A stretch of 64,000 bases of DNA from JANNSX01 sp031403155 (GTDB lineage Bacteria > Pseudomonadota > Alphaproteobacteria > Rhizobiales > Hyphomicrobiaceae). The stretch covers positions 3,456 through 67,455 of the forward strand of contig JANNSX010000468.1 of the NCBI GenBank assembly GCA_031403155.1. The letters run 5' to 3'. This document shows, piece by piece, positions 16,558-25,925 of the stretch. A program made the position numbers and the translations under genes. The notes beneath the pieces were generated by a model that made no database searches, had not been told where the DNA came from, and saw nothing but the letters and a program-made list of their open reading frames with translations. Position 1 is the stretch's first letter. Each line of letters opens with the position of its first letter.

Positions 16558-17673
16558 ATGAGCGCTGTTGCCAAGCTGCATCAGATGCCCCGGAGTGCCA
16601 AATCGCACCCGGTCGGCGCCGCTTTGCTCGATTGGTACGACAAGGCCCGCCGTGAGCTGCCCTGGCGCATGGCACCTGGCAAGCCGGCTGACCCGTATGC
16701 CGTCTGGCTCTCCGAGGTCATGCTGCAGCAAACCACGGTGAAAGCCGTCATCCCCTACTATCGGCGATTTCTGGAGCTTTGGCCGGCCGTTGGCGACCTC
16801 GCGGCCGTATCCCGCGATGATGTCATGCGCGCCTGGGCCGGGCTGGGCTACTACTCGCGCGCCCACAATTTGCACGATTGCGCGAAAACCGTTGTCGAGC
16901 GGCATGGCGGCCGATTTCCCCGGACGGAAGCTGAGCTTCTCGAGCTACCGGGCATCGGCCCTTATACCGCCGCCGCTGTAGCCGCGATTGCTTTCGGCGA
17001 GCAGGCAATGCCGGTCGATGGCAATGTCGAGCGGGTGATGGCCCGGCTCCACGCCGTTGAGACGCCGCTGCCTGATGCCAAGCCCGAACTCAAAGCTTTG
17101 GCCCAAACGCTCATTCCGGATGAACGCTCGGGCGATCTGGCGCAGGCGTTGATGGATCTCGGGGCGACCGTCTGTGCGCCGCGCCGGCCTTCCTGCATGC
17201 TCTGTCCGCTGGAGCGGCACTGTCTGGGCAAGTCGCGCGGCATCGCCGCCGAGCTGCCCTACCGGCGTGCGAAGGCCGAGCGTCCAACCCGGCGCGGTAT
17301 CGCCTTCCTCGCCCTGTCGGAAGGCGGAGAGGTGCTGCTGCGCAAACGTCCCGACGATGGCCTGCTTGCGCAGATGATGGAGATCCCTTCGACCCGGTGG
17401 GCGGACGACTGGATGGCCGAGGACGAGGCACTCGAAGGCGCCCCCGTGCATGCGAGCTGGTGGCCGGTGCCGGGCATCGTGACGCACACGTTCACACACT
17501 TCCGCCTCGAGCTCATTGTGTATCGGGCGCTCGTTCCAACGGCCGCCGCGCTGACCTTGTGGGCGTCGCAGGACCGTTGCCGCTGGGTGCATCGGCGTGA
17601 CCTCGACCGCGAGGCGCTGCCTTCCGTCATGCGCAAGGCCATCGCCCACGGGCTCGACGGCAGCTCTCGGTAG
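16558..17673 (+). CDS. mutY: Adenine DNA glycosylase MutY
   Basis: The 371-residue enzyme removes adenine mispaired with 8-oxoguanine. The catalytic Glu lies in SEVMLQQTT (residue 53). The helix-hairpin-helix is LELPGIGPYTAAAV with catalytic Asp154 in MPVDGNVERV. The four cysteines of the 4Fe-4S loop are at 206, 213, 216 and 222 with the canonical 6-2-5 spacing. A C-terminal NUDIX-like domain recognises 8-oxoG. ATG 16558 has GGGGGA eight bases upstream. The length is typical. It is divergent from the DUF721 gene. Confidence 0.95.
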   Translation: MSAVAKLHQMPRSAKSHPVGAALLDWYDKARRELPWRMAPGKPADPYAVWLSEVMLQQTTVKAVIPYYRRFLELWPAVGDLAAVSRDDVMRAWAGLGYYSRAHNLHDCAKTVVERHGGRFPRTEAELLELPGIGPYTAAAVAAIAFGEQAMPVDGNVERVMARLHAVETPLPDAKPELKALAQTLIPDERSGDLAQALMDLGATVCAPRRPSCMLCPLERHCLGKSRGIAAELPYRRAKAERPTRRGIAFLALSEGGEVLLRKRPDDGLLAQMMEIPSTRWADDWMAEDEALEGAPVHASWWPVPGIVTHTFTHFRLELIVYRALVPTAAALTLWASQDRCRWVHRRDLDREALPSVMRKAIAHGLDGSSR

Positions 17674-17843
17674 CTAAGGCGCCTTTTCGAAACTTCAGAT
17701 TACACGTGATCGGAATGTGATCACGGCGTGCGCTGAGATGGCGCAGCAACCAAATGGCCTAATTCGTTGACTGGCCTCGCTCAACGTTTAGGGGAGCCTT
17801 TGTAACGCATCGGTATCCGCAACTTGTACGAGTGGAGTTGAGT

Positions 17844-18611
17844 ATGTTGAGGGGCTCGAAGGAAGGTACATTCGATCGCAATTTCCGGTCCTGGGTCGCA
17901 GGATTGGTTTTCACAGCAACAGCGTTGGCCGGGGTGGTGCAGTTGGCGCCATCAGCGCAGGCGGCAGGTGATGGCAAGAGCGCACAGCTTTCAAACGATC
18001 TGAGATCCCTGAACATCGCCAACACGAATGCCGCTCTGCAGTCGCAGCAGAAAGTCACTGGGACGGCCAAGAAGTCCATGCCGGCGAGAGTCGCCAAGAA
18101 GGGTAAGAAGAAGCCGGTGACGAAGGTTGCCGCGCAGACCAAGAAAGTCGGGCAGAAGGTCAAGCTCACGGCCAAAGTGAAATCTCAGACGGTCGCGACG
18201 AAAGTCACCAAGAAGCGCAAGGGCACCAAGGTCGCCTCGGCGAGCGCCTTCGTCTCGAGCGGCTCGATCAAGAAGTCGCTCGTCAAAAAGGGCGGCAAGC
18301 TCAAGGGCAATGTTAGCTGGAACGCACCCTCGGGCTGTGTGCCGGGCTCACTCAAGAGCGTTCTCTATCAAGTGTCGCAGAAGTTCGGGCCGGTGGTCGT
18401 CAACTCCACGGCGCGCGGTCACAAGCACAACCGTCGCGTCGGCGGCGCCCGGAAATCCTGGCACCTGAAGTGCATGGCGACCGACTTCCGCGTTCGTGGC
18501 AACTCGAAGGGCCTCTATGCCTTTCTCAGGAGGCATCCGAGCGTCGGCGGCCTGCATCGCTACCCGAGCGGGTTCTTCCACATCGACCTCGGGCCGAAGC
18601 GGACCTGGTAG
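17844..18611 (+). CDS. Exported peptidase M15-like (YcbK/DUF882-type) protein with Lys-rich linker
   Basis: This 255-residue protein has a signal peptide-like N-terminus (hydrophobic stretch to PSAQAA), a long lysine-rich region with many KK and KVTK repeats (about residues 60-150), and a C-terminal domain with the zinc-peptidase pattern STARGHKHNRR, SWHLKCMATDFRV and FFHIDLGPKRTW. This resembles peptidase M15 family 3 enzymes that cut peptidoglycan peptides. His and Asp zinc ligands are visible. ATG 17844 is preferred over the in-frame GTG 17832, because GTGGAG then serves as ribosome site. The basic linker may bind the cell wall or nucleic acid. The substrate is unproven. Confidence 0.75.
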   Translation: MLRGSKEGTFDRNFRSWVAGLVFTATALAGVVQLAPSAQAAGDGKSAQLSNDLRSLNIANTNAALQSQQKVTGTAKKSMPARVAKKGKKKPVTKVAAQTKKVGQKVKLTAKVKSQTVATKVTKKRKGTKVASASAFVSSGSIKKSLVKKGGKLKGNVSWNAPSGCVPGSLKSVLYQVSQKFGPVVVNSTARGHKHNRRVGGARKSWHLKCMATDFRVRGNSKGLYAFLRRHPSVGGLHRYPSGFFHIDLGPKRTW

Positions 18612-18787
18612 TCTGGCCCGTTTTCCGATCCTCGTGGATCGGAAAGCCGGTCCAGGTTGTTGGCTTTGAGCACTTTCTTTCGACCAACCGGTGGCCACTT
18701 GGTCGGAAAGCGCTCTGGCACCGGCTTGACAGACGCTGGCGGGCCCGAGCTGATACGGCTTCGGGCCCGCAGCATTTCTGGAACCGC

Positions 18788-19249
18788 ATGACCTCCGTCT
18801 CGATCGCTTTGGAAAGTCCTCGCCAGCCGGACATCGTCGCCCTCATCCAAGAGCTCGATCGCTGGAACGACGGCCTCTATCCGCCCGAGGCGAGCTATTT
18901 GATGAGCCTCGAAGAGCTCGATGTCCCCGAGGTCCGATTCATAGTCGCCCGGCAGTGGGGCAAGGCGGTTGGCTGCGGGGCGCTCTGGGTCCACGCCGGA
19001 GCGTATGGCGAGGTCAAGCGCATGTATTCGAGCCCCGCCGTTCGCGGGCAGGGGGTCGGCCATCGGCTGTTAGCCGAGATCGAGCGATTGGCTCGTATGG
19101 AAGGGCTCCCCGTGCTCCGGCTCGAGACAGGCGACCGCTCGGACGAAGCGCTGAAGCTCTATCGCCGTGCCGGCTACGAGATTCGCGGGCCCTATGGCGA
19201 CTATCGAGACCACCCGGCGTCGGTCTTCATGGAGAAGCGGCTGACTTGA
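18788..19249 (+). CDS. GNAT-family N-acetyltransferase
   Basis: The 153-residue product has the GNAT acetyl-CoA binding motif A in VKRMYSSPAVRGQGVGHRLLAEIE (RGQGVG loop). Motif B follows, and the C-terminal YRRAGYEIRGPYGDY matches the usual FYxxxGF position. It transfers an acetyl group to an unidentified amine. ATG 18788 was chosen because conserved residues begin soon after it. It precedes xseA on the same strand by about 50 bp and may be co-transcribed. Confidence 0.85.
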   Translation: MTSVSIALESPRQPDIVALIQELDRWNDGLYPPEASYLMSLEELDVPEVRFIVARQWGKAVGCGALWVHAGAYGEVKRMYSSPAVRGQGVGHRLLAEIERLARMEGLPVLRLETGDRSDEALKLYRRAGYEIRGPYGDYRDHPASVFMEKRLT

Positions 19250-19301
19250 CGTTGCCGGGGTCAAGGGCCACCAACGGATATCCCAAAAACCGGAGCCTGC
19301 C

Positions 19302-20891
19302 TTGGCCGATCCAACTCCAGCTTCTCGCACCGGCCGCAACGTCGCCGAGCTCACCGTCTCGGAGCTTTCCTTCGCCCTGAAGCGGACGGTCGAGGACGCC
19401 TACGGGCATGTCCGGTTGCGTGGCGAGGTCTTCGGCTATCGGGGTCCGCATTCCTCCGGCCATTGCTATTTCTCGCTCAAGGACGAGAAGGCGAAGATCG
19501 ACGCCGTCGTCTGGAAGGGCATCTTCAACGCGCTCCGCTTCAAGCCGGAGGAGGGCCTCGAGGTCGTCGTCACCGGCAAGGTCACGACCTATCCGGGCTC
19601 CTCGAAGTATCAGATCGTCATCGAGAGCCTTGAGCCGGCAGGTGCCGGGGCGCTCATGGCGCTGCTCGAGGAGCGCAAGAAGAAATTCGCGGCCGAGGGT
19701 CTGTTCGAGGAAGCGCGCAAGAAACCGCTGCCGTTCCTGCCCAAGGTCGTCGGCATCGTCACCTCGCCGACCGGCGCCGTCATTCGAGACATGCTGGCGG
19801 GTTTCGCCGAGCGGTTTCCGACCCACGTCGTCATCTGGCCCGTGCGGGTGCAGGGCGAGACCTCGGCCAAGGAGGTGGCGGACGCGATCCGCGGCTTCAA
19901 TGCCTTCGCACCCGGCGGCCGATTGCCGAGGCCCGACGTGCTCATCGTCGCGCGCGGCGGCGGCAGCCTGGAGGACCTCTGGGGCTTCAACGAGGAGGTC
20001 GTCGTGCGCGCTGCCGCGGCCAGCCGCATCCCGATCATTTCCGCCGTCGGCCACGAGACCGATTGGACGCTGATTGATTTGGTTGCCGACGCGCGCGCGC
20101 CGACGCCGACGAAGGCGGCTGAATGGGCGGTGCCGAAGCATTCCGATCTCTTGCAACGGGTCGGCGAGCACGGCGGACGGCTTGCCCTCGTCATCCGCCG
20201 CATGCTCGAGGCCGAGCGCCGGCAACTGACGATGCTCGCGCGGGCTCTGCCAAAACCCACCGATCTCGTGGCCCTCCCGCGCCAACGCTTCGATGCGGCC
20301 GCTGGCCGCCTGCCGCGCGCGCTCTCAGCCAACACACAAGCGCACGGGACGAGGCTTGCCCGCGTCTCGGGACGGCTGACACCGCAGCTGGTCGGCCAGC
20401 GCATCGCCCGCGCCCGGGATCGTCTCGACGCCATCGGCCGGTTCTCACGGCAGTTCCTCGGACGCGGGCTGGATTTGCGGCGGGCAAGGCTCGACAAGGC
20501 CGGCCTCCGCCTCAAGCCGCAGAGTCTCAAGCTCGAGTTGCGGCGCGCGGGCCAGCGCAATGTCGAGATCAAAGGGCGCCTCGCCGCCGCCATGTCATCG
20601 CGCATCCTGCAAGCGCGCCGGGCGCTCGAGGCCGAGACCAAGCTACTCTATTCGTTAAGTCATCGCAGCGTGCTGGCGCGCGGCTTTGCGCTGGTTCGCG
20701 ATGATGCTGGAGAGATGGTTCGCTCTGTGGGCGCAATTGGCGATGGCCAGCGCCTGGAGCTTGAATTGGCAGACGGGCGGCGGAAAGTTCGAGCGGAAGG
20801 AGAGGGGCCTGCGGCGCCGCCGGCCCAGAGCCGTCCGGCGCGCGGTCCCTCCGGTACGCCGGGCGCTGGTGGACAGGGCCAGCTCTTCTAG
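19302..20891 (+). CDS. xseA: Exodeoxyribonuclease VII large subunit
   Basis: This 529-residue protein forms the catalytic subunit of exonuclease VII, which degrades single-stranded DNA with XseB. The N-terminal OB fold is recognisable in VSELSFALKRTVEDAYGHVRLRGEV and GHCYFSLKDEKAKIDAVVWKG. The central catalytic domain has GIVTSPTGAVIRDM, DVLIVARGGGSLEDLWGFNEE and ISAVGHETDWTLIDLVAD, and a long coiled coil and C-terminal tail follow. The start is TTG 19302 with CGGAG upstream. The C-terminal Pro/Ala-rich tail is slightly longer than in E. coli. xseB is not in the window. Confidence 0.94.
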   Translation: MADPTPASRTGRNVAELTVSELSFALKRTVEDAYGHVRLRGEVFGYRGPHSSGHCYFSLKDEKAKIDAVVWKGIFNALRFKPEEGLEVVVTGKVTTYPGSSKYQIVIESLEPAGAGALMALLEERKKKFAAEGLFEEARKKPLPFLPKVVGIVTSPTGAVIRDMLAGFAERFPTHVVIWPVRVQGETSAKEVADAIRGFNAFAPGGRLPRPDVLIVARGGGSLEDLWGFNEEVVVRAAAASRIPIISAVGHETDWTLIDLVADARAPTPTKAAEWAVPKHSDLLQRVGEHGGRLALVIRRMLEAERRQLTMLARALPKPTDLVALPRQRFDAAAGRLPRALSANTQAHGTRLARVSGRLTPQLVGQRIARARDRLDAIGRFSRQFLGRGLDLRRARLDKAGLRLKPQSLKLELRRAGQRNVEIKGRLAAAMSSRILQARRALEAETKLLYSLSHRSVLARGFALVRDDAGEMVRSVGAIGDGQRLELELADGRRKVRAEGEGPAAPPAQSRPARGPSGTPGAGGQGQLF

Positions 20892-20930
20892 GCCATAAGC
20901 GTGCACTTTATCCGCTGGATCCTTGGGACG

Positions 20931-21164
20931 ATGAACCGCTTCGAGAAGTTTTCAGGATACAAGGGCGAAGCGCGAGTGCGCTTCCTCGACGGCGAATTCC
21001 AGGTGCTGTCCTCCGGCGATCATGTGCGCTGCGCCGTCACCGGCGAGCCGATACCGCTCCCCAGTCTGAAATACTGGAACGTCGAGCGGCAGGAAGCCTA
21101 TCTCAACGCGGCGGTGGCCCTGAAGCGGCATCTCGAGACGAAGGCCGGGGCTCAGCGCGGCTGA
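20931..21164 (+). CDS. DUF2093 small protein
   Basis: The 77-residue protein starts MNRFEKF and contains GEARVRFLDGEFQVLSSGDHVRCAVTGEPIPLPSLKYWNVERQ-type sequence, typical of DUF2093. This is a small family found almost only in alphaproteobacteria, often next to xseA and lpxK as here. No catalytic residues are evident. I start at ATG 20931; the frame is open to 20901. Its 3' end overlaps the convergent lpxK by 13 bases. The function is unknown. Confidence 0.8.
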   Translation: MNRFEKFSGYKGEARVRFLDGEFQVLSSGDHVRCAVTGEPIPLPSLKYWNVERQEAYLNAAVALKRHLETKAGAQRG

Positions 21165-22162
21165 GGTTTTGCCAATCTCCGCAGCTTGTCGATGAGCGCC
21201 TGACGGGACTGATCGGGCATCTCAAGTGCAATGCGAAGCACGCGTGCTGATTTGGCGAGATCGGACAGCGCAGCCGTCCCGTGCAATCGAACGTGATCCT
21301 TCTCGGTCGTGACGAGAATTGCCGAAAGCCGGGTGGCTTCGGCGGCGAGCGGGCGCACGTCGGCGTCCGTGTATTGGTGGTGATCGGGATAGCCGCGGGC
21401 CGCCACGACATCAGCGCCGAGAGCCCTCAGCGTGTTGAAAAACTTCTCCGGCCGGCCGATGCCGGCAAAGGCGGCGACAGGTTTGCCGCGAAGCCAAGAG
21501 ACATCCTCAAATGCCGCAAGCCGGGCACGGCAGAGTTGACCTGTCCAGCCCGGCAACGCGACGATCTGGTTTGCATCATCCTCGATGACGACGATCGCGT
21601 GCACCAATGGCAGCTGCACCGCGAGCGGCGCTCTAAGCGGCCCTGCCGGAATGACCAAACCATTTCCGAGACCAGCACCCGCATCGACGACAGCAATCGT
21701 CAGGTCCTTCGCCAGCGACGGATTTTGCAATCCGTCGTCCATGACGATGACATCGGCATCGAGCGTCTCGATCAGCCGTGCCCCAGCGGCACGGTCGCGA
21801 GCAATGATAGTCGGGGCAATATTCGCGAGCAGCAGCGGCTCGTCGCCTACGGTGCGAGAGTTATCCTTTCCCGCGTCGACCAGATGCGGCCCGGCGATCG
21901 ATCCGCCATAGCCGCGCGACAGGAACGCCGGCTTCCGGCCGAGCCTTTTCAGCTCCTCCGCCACCCAGATCGCCGTCGGCGTCTTGCCGGCGCCACCCGC
22001 CGTGAAATTGCCAATGCAGATGACCGGGAGCTTGGAGCGGTAGCCCGGTCGCTTCAGGCAACGTGAAGCGACCGCGCCGTAGATGGCACCAATTGGCCTG
22101 AGCGCCTGCGCCAAGGCCGTCGGCGGCTTGGCCGACCAAAATCTCGGAGCCCTAGGAGGCAC
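21152..22162 (-). CDS. lpxK: Tetraacyldisaccharide 4'-kinase LpxK
   Basis: This 336-residue inner-membrane-associated kinase phosphorylates the 4' position of the lipid A disaccharide. Its P-loop GNFTAGGAGKTP follows the family's N-terminal pattern APRFWSAKPPTALAQALRPIGAIYG. RGYGG and GDEPLLLA are further conserved LpxK segments. The start is taken as GTG 22162, which overlaps the end of the upstream waaA fusion gene by 11 bases; longer frames upstream read antisense-like low-quality sequence. Lipid A and Kdo steps are thus adjacent and translationally linked. Confidence 0.92.
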   Translation of the reverse strand: MPPRAPRFWSAKPPTALAQALRPIGAIYGAVASRCLKRPGYRSKLPVICIGNFTAGGAGKTPTAIWVAEELKRLGRKPAFLSRGYGGSIAGPHLVDAGKDNSRTVGDEPLLLANIAPTIIARDRAAGARLIETLDADVIVMDDGLQNPSLAKDLTIAVVDAGAGLGNGLVIPAGPLRAPLAVQLPLVHAIVVIEDDANQIVALPGWTGQLCRARLAAFEDVSWLRGKPVAAFAGIGRPEKFFNTLRALGADVVAARGYPDHHQYTDADVRPLAAEATRLSAILVTTEKDHVRLHGTAALSDLAKSARVLRIALEMPDQSRQALIDKLRRLAKPQPR

Positions 22163-24179
22163 GATCGAGCCGCTTTGCCACGCCGAGGTAGCTGTCGAGA
22201 TGTTCAAGTGTGCGATCGAGCGCTCCGGAGAGCGTGCCGAGTGCCGCTTCGGCCCGCGCCTGCATCGCCCGCCGCTCGCCCTCATCCTGTGACAGTGTCC
22301 AAACCGCCGCCGACAGCGCCTCGGCGGAGGCCACCTCGCGAGCGCCATCGGCTTTGATCAAGGCCCCGAACGCATCCTTGAAGTTCTCCCAATGCGGACC
22401 TGTCAGGCAAACGCTGCCGAGTTTCACCGCTTCGATCGGGTTCTGCCCGCCATGGGGAATAAGCGAGCCGCCGATGAAGGAGATGGGAGCGAGCTTGTAA
22501 AAGGTCCCGAGCTCGCCCAGCGTATCGGCGATATAGATCTGATGCTCCGGCCCCGGTAGCTCGCCCTTCGAGCGCAAGGCGACGCGCGTTCCGCCGGCCG
22601 ACAAGGCGCGCGCTATCTCGGGTCCGCGCTCGGGGTGGCGCGGCACGATGATGGCGAGGAGGCGCGGCTGCTTGGCGAGCGACAGGTGGTAAGCGGTCGC
22701 GACCTGCTCCTCCTCAACCGCGTGGGTGGAGGCGGCAAGAAAAACGGGCCGCCCGTCGAGCGAAGCCTCGAGCTTCTGCAGGGCGACATCATCGACGGGT
22801 GGCGGCGGAGAATCGATTTTCAGGTTTCCGGACGTGACAGCGTTGGGCGCGCCGAGCCGCGAGAAGCGCCGGGCCAAAGTGTCGTTTTGCGCGAGCACCA
22901 GATCGAAAGCCGAGAAGAGTGTCCGCGCCATCGCGCGCTTCTTTTTCCAGCTCTGAAACGATTTCTTGGACATGCGCGCATTGGCGAGCACGAGGGGAAT
23001 TTTCCGGCGATGCGTCTCGATCACGAGATTGGGCCAGACTTCGGACTCAACGAAGATTGCGAGATTGGGCTTCCAATGCTCGAGGAAACGTTCCACGTAG
23101 CGCGGAGAGTCGAGCGGCACATACTGGTGGATCGCGTGGCTAGGCAGCCGCTTGCGGGCAAGCTCGGCCGAGGTCACGGTGCCTGTCGTGAGCAGCACGG
23201 TTGCTTCTGGGTGCCGCCGGTCAAGCGCCTGCACCAGCGGCAGGATGGCGTTCGTCTCGCCGACGCTCGCGGCATGAATCCAGACGAGCCGGCCGGCCGG
23301 GCGTGGCAAAGCGGCAAATCCCAGTCTTTCATCACGTCGGTTCGGGTCTTCTTTCCCCTTGCGTGTACGCCAGGAGAGGATCGCAGGACCAGCGGGCGTC
23401 AGTGCTCGGGTGAGGCCGCGATAGGCGAGAAGCCAGACGCCGCGTTTGGCGTTGCCCACGGGTGAGATGCGTTGTGCGTCAGTTCCGGCCAAGCGATAGG
23501 CCCGTTCCGTCACGCCGTTGAGCGCCGTCTCGACGTCGAGGCGGGTGCGCTCGATCGCTTCGGCGGACAGCTCTCGCGGCACCCGGATCGGCTCGCCGAC
23601 AGCAACGCCAATGGTCGAATAGGGCAGGTTGATCGTCATCCGGCTCCAGGTGTCGAGAACCTTCGCGCGGGAGCTCGCTACAGCCACGGGAATAATTGGC
23701 CGGCCGGAAAGCCGGGCCAGCGTCACGATGCCTTCTCCGGCGCGACGCGCTGGACCCGGGGGCACATCGGCCGTCATGGATAGGGACCGGCCTTCCTCGA
23801 GCGTGTTGAGGGCCGCGCGGAGCGCCGATGCCCCGCCCCGGTCGCGCTTGCGGTCGCCGGCACCAGCGCCGCGCACGAGCCCCATGTTGAAATGGACGAG
23901 GGCCTTGCTCAACAGCTCAGCATCGCCGTGCTTGGCCACCATGACGTCGACGGGGATTGATGGCGGGCTGAGGGCCGGGATGAGCATGAACTGGCCATGC
24001 CAAAAAGCGTAGATGAACGGCCGCTCGGCATCGAGGCGCTGGAGCCAGTCGGCGGGATCGGCAACGATCCGGCTCGTCCGGCGAACGAATCGGATGTAGC
24101 GCGCCAGCATTGCTCCGGAGGCGGTCGGAAACGCCTTCCTGCCCTCGATCGGTGCTGCCATAGGGCCCGGCAAATCCAA
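22152..24179 (-). CDS. waaA: Fusion: DUF374 lysophospholipid-acyltransferase-like domain + Kdo transferase WaaA
   Basis: A single uninterrupted frame of 675 codons joins two proteins that are usually separate. Residues 1 to about 235 are a DUF374 domain (FIYAFWHGQ, HGDAELLSKAL, LSMTADVPPGPAR, PIIPVAVASS), related to acyltransferases. Residues from about 246 to 675 are WaaA (KdtA), the CMP-Kdo:lipid IVA transferase, with WIHAASVGETNA (catalytic Glu308) and the CMP-binding region FIGGSLIPHGGQNPIEA. The start is TTG 24179 or, equally plausible, ATG 24161; neither has a strong ribosome site. In related genomes the two genes are neighbours, so loss of a stop with frame continuity is the simplest origin. 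It sits directly before lpxK. Confidence 0.88.
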   Translation of the reverse strand: MDLPGPMAAPIEGRKAFPTASGAMLARYIRFVRRTSRIVADPADWLQRLDAERPFIYAFWHGQFMLIPALSPPSIPVDVMVAKHGDAELLSKALVHFNMGLVRGAGAGDRKRDRGGASALRAALNTLEEGRSLSMTADVPPGPARRAGEGIVTLARLSGRPIIPVAVASSRAKVLDTWSRMTINLPYSTIGVAVGEPIRVPRELSAEAIERTRLDVETALNGVTERAYRLAGTDAQRISPVGNAKRGVWLLAYRGLTRALTPAGPAILSWRTRKGKEDPNRRDERLGFAALPRPAGRLVWIHAASVGETNAILPLVQALDRRHPEATVLLTTGTVTSAELARKRLPSHAIHQYVPLDSPRYVERFLEHWKPNLAIFVESEVWPNLVIETHRRKIPLVLANARMSKKSFQSWKKKRAMARTLFSAFDLVLAQNDTLARRFSRLGAPNAVTSGNLKIDSPPPPVDDVALQKLEASLDGRPVFLAASTHAVEEEQVATAYHLSLAKQPRLLAIIVPRHPERGPEIARALSAGGTRVALRSKGELPGPEHQIYIADTLGELGTFYKLAPISFIGGSLIPHGGQNPIEAVKLGSVCLTGPHWENFKDAFGALIKADGAREVASAEALSAAVWTLSQDEGERRAMQARAEAALGTLSGALDRTLEHLDSYLGVAKRLDRAS

Positions 24180-24306
24180 TAGGTTGGGGCGCGGTGAGGC
24201 GCCACACTTGCTGGGGCCTTCTATACTGGATTATCACCCGGAGCCAGAGGATGGCCGGTCGCCGCTTGGAGTAGTGCCGGGCGGGACAGGGAGGCGGACG
24301 CGCGGC

Positions 24307-25041
24307 ATGAAAATCGCCAAGACGCAGCGGCGCCAGCTCCGGCGCGGCATCCGCCGTTTCCGCGACCGGTTGGCCGATGCGTCACCGCTCTGGCTGAGGC
24401 GGGCAGCAGGACCTGCCGTCGACACGCTCGATATGCTTTTCGTCGATCACGGCATCTTCCGCGTGCTTTATCTGAACCGGCACGAGATTGCGCCCGGCGC
24501 GTGGCGCTCGGCCCAGCCCGCGCCGCACGATCTGCGCCGCTGCGCGCGCGACGGGATAAAGACGATCGTGAACCTGCGGGGTGTGCGCGATTGCGGCGCC
24601 TACCGGCTCGAAGTGAAGACGTGTCAGGCGACAGGCCTCAAGCTCGTCGACTTCCCGGTGAAGTCGCGGGCAACGCCGGAGCCGGAGCTCATTGCATCCG
24701 CCGCGAAACTGTTTCGCGAGATCGAGTATCCGATCCTGATGCATTGCAAGTCGGGTGCCGATCGCGCGGGCCTGATGGCGACGCTCTACATGATTCTCAA
24801 GGAGCGTCTGCCGGTGGCGGAGGCCGCAAAGCAGCTCGACTGGCGCTATGGTCACTTCCGGCAGGCCAACACCGGCATTCTCGATAATGTTTTCGAGCAC
24901 TATCTCGCGGACCATCCGAAGGGCGACGTGCCGTTCGAAGCCTGGGCCGCGACCCGCTACGATCCGGAAGCCGTGCGCACGTCCTTCAAGGCCAAGGGTT
25001 GGGCGAATTTCATCGTCAATCGCGTGCTGTTCCGCGAGTAG
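24307..25041 (+). CDS. Dual-specificity/tyrosine phosphatase-like protein
   Basis: This 244-residue protein has the cysteine phosphatase signature HCKSGADRAG, with Cys147 and Arg153 in CX5R spacing. Upstream are the DSP-like beta strand TIVNLRG and the LVDFPVKSRATP segment. It matches the family of small phosphatases (Siw14/DUF442-like) found near lipopolysaccharide genes in Hyphomicrobiales. No membrane helix is clear, so it is probably cytoplasmic. ATG 24307 has GGGAGGCGG about ten bases upstream; the frame is open further back to 24184. The substrate could be a phosphoprotein or phospholipid. It is divergent from waaA. Confidence 0.8.
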   Translation: MKIAKTQRRQLRRGIRRFRDRLADASPLWLRRAAGPAVDTLDMLFVDHGIFRVLYLNRHEIAPGAWRSAQPAPHDLRRCARDGIKTIVNLRGVRDCGAYRLEVKTCQATGLKLVDFPVKSRATPEPELIASAAKLFREIEYPILMHCKSGADRAGLMATLYMILKERLPVAEAAKQLDWRYGHFRQANTGILDNVFEHYLADHPKGDVPFEAWAATRYDPEAVRTSFKAKGWANFIVNRVLFRE

Positions 25042-25052
25042 GACGAAGTGGG

Positions 25053-25925
25053 TCAGGCGACGACCTCGAGCAGGATCGCGCTCGCATCGTCGTGCGGCTT
25101 CGTGCGTGGCACGTGCACGCAATCGCCGTCGGCCCGCTCCATTTCGCGCAACTCCTCGGCAATCGAGGCAAGGCCCGCGTTGCCGCAAACGCCAATGAGA
25201 TCCGACGATGCATAGCGGCCGAACAGATCCGAGATGCGCATGAAGCCGTCGGTGGCGAGCAGCACGCGGGTTCCCGCTACGACCGAATGCCGGCCGGTGC
25301 GCGAGAACTGCGGCGGCACCGGGATAACGCTGAAGACCCCGTAGCCATCGGCGGTGTTGAGCCTGGCACGGGCGGTGCGAAATCTCGGCTTGAAGTGCTG
25401 ACGCGCCTCCCGCCAGCCGGCGCCCTTGGTCTCGGCGCGATAGGTCTGCATGACCTCAATGACAGGCTTGTCGCTGATCCTGACGCGCGGATCGTGACCG
25501 AGCTCGATGACCGCCTCTCCCGGAGTCGCGGCGAAGCATTGGCAGTCGGCGAGCGCGAGGTAATCGAGATGAGCATCGGCAAGGCGTACGATGAACCCGG
25601 CCGCCGAAGGGTATTCGTGCGGATCGCAGGGCGGTCGACGCTGCCCGCGAGCGAACTCTTGGGCGGCGCTCGCGGTCAACTCAGCGACCAACTCGTCGAG
25701 CGATGCAACCGGCATCGCGCTGCGATTCTTCAATTCATCATCGAGGAAACCGGCAATCCACGCCGCATCGCTGCCGCCCGGCATCAACGGCTCGGCCAAA
25801 ACGTCGGTCGCGCCATCGATGGCCCAGGCCAAAGCCCCGACGGCCCCGACGCGGTCGTCGTTCACTTTGCCGCTCGAGAGCGAGATCTGGTCGAGGACCT
25901 TGAGGCGCAAACCGCTCGAATCCAT
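25053..25925 (-). CDS. PP2C-type serine/threonine phosphatase-like protein
   Basis: The 290-residue product shows the metal-binding aspartates of the PPM/PP2C fold in order: KVNDDRVG near the start, WAIDGATD, LLATDGF and C-terminal KPHDDASAIL. These residues hold two Mn/Mg ions and support a true phosphatase. The overall length suits a stand-alone domain. The start is taken at ATG 25925, where the fold begins; the frame continues upstream into the antisense of the cobalamin riboswitch, which is not coding. It is convergent with the tyrosine-phosphatase-like gene, 11 bp away. The substrate is unknown. Confidence 0.75.
   Translation of the reverse strand: MDSSGLRLKVLDQISLSSGKVNDDRVGAVGALAWAIDGATDVLAEPLMPGGSDAAWIAGFLDDELKNRSAMPVASLDELVAELTASAAQEFARGQRRPPCDPHEYPSAAGFIVRLADAHLDYLALADCQCFAATPGEAVIELGHDPRVRISDKPVIEVMQTYRAETKGAGWREARQHFKPRFRTARARLNTADGYGVFSVIPVPPQFSRTGRHSVVAGTRVLLATDGFMRISDLFGRYASSDLIGVCGNAGLASIAEELREMERADGDCVHVPRTKPHDDASAILLEVVA

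Noticed and set aside
15868..16905. A 345-codon minus-strand frame around the DUF721 gene
   Set aside because: It lies in a different frame from the DUF721 homology and overlaps mutY antisense.
17690..17840. Promoter-like TTGACT and the GTGATC/GATCAC inverted repeat upstream of the M15-like gene
   Set aside because: The -10 partner at proper spacing is poor and the inverted repeat is only 6 bp with no matching regulator, so support is too thin.
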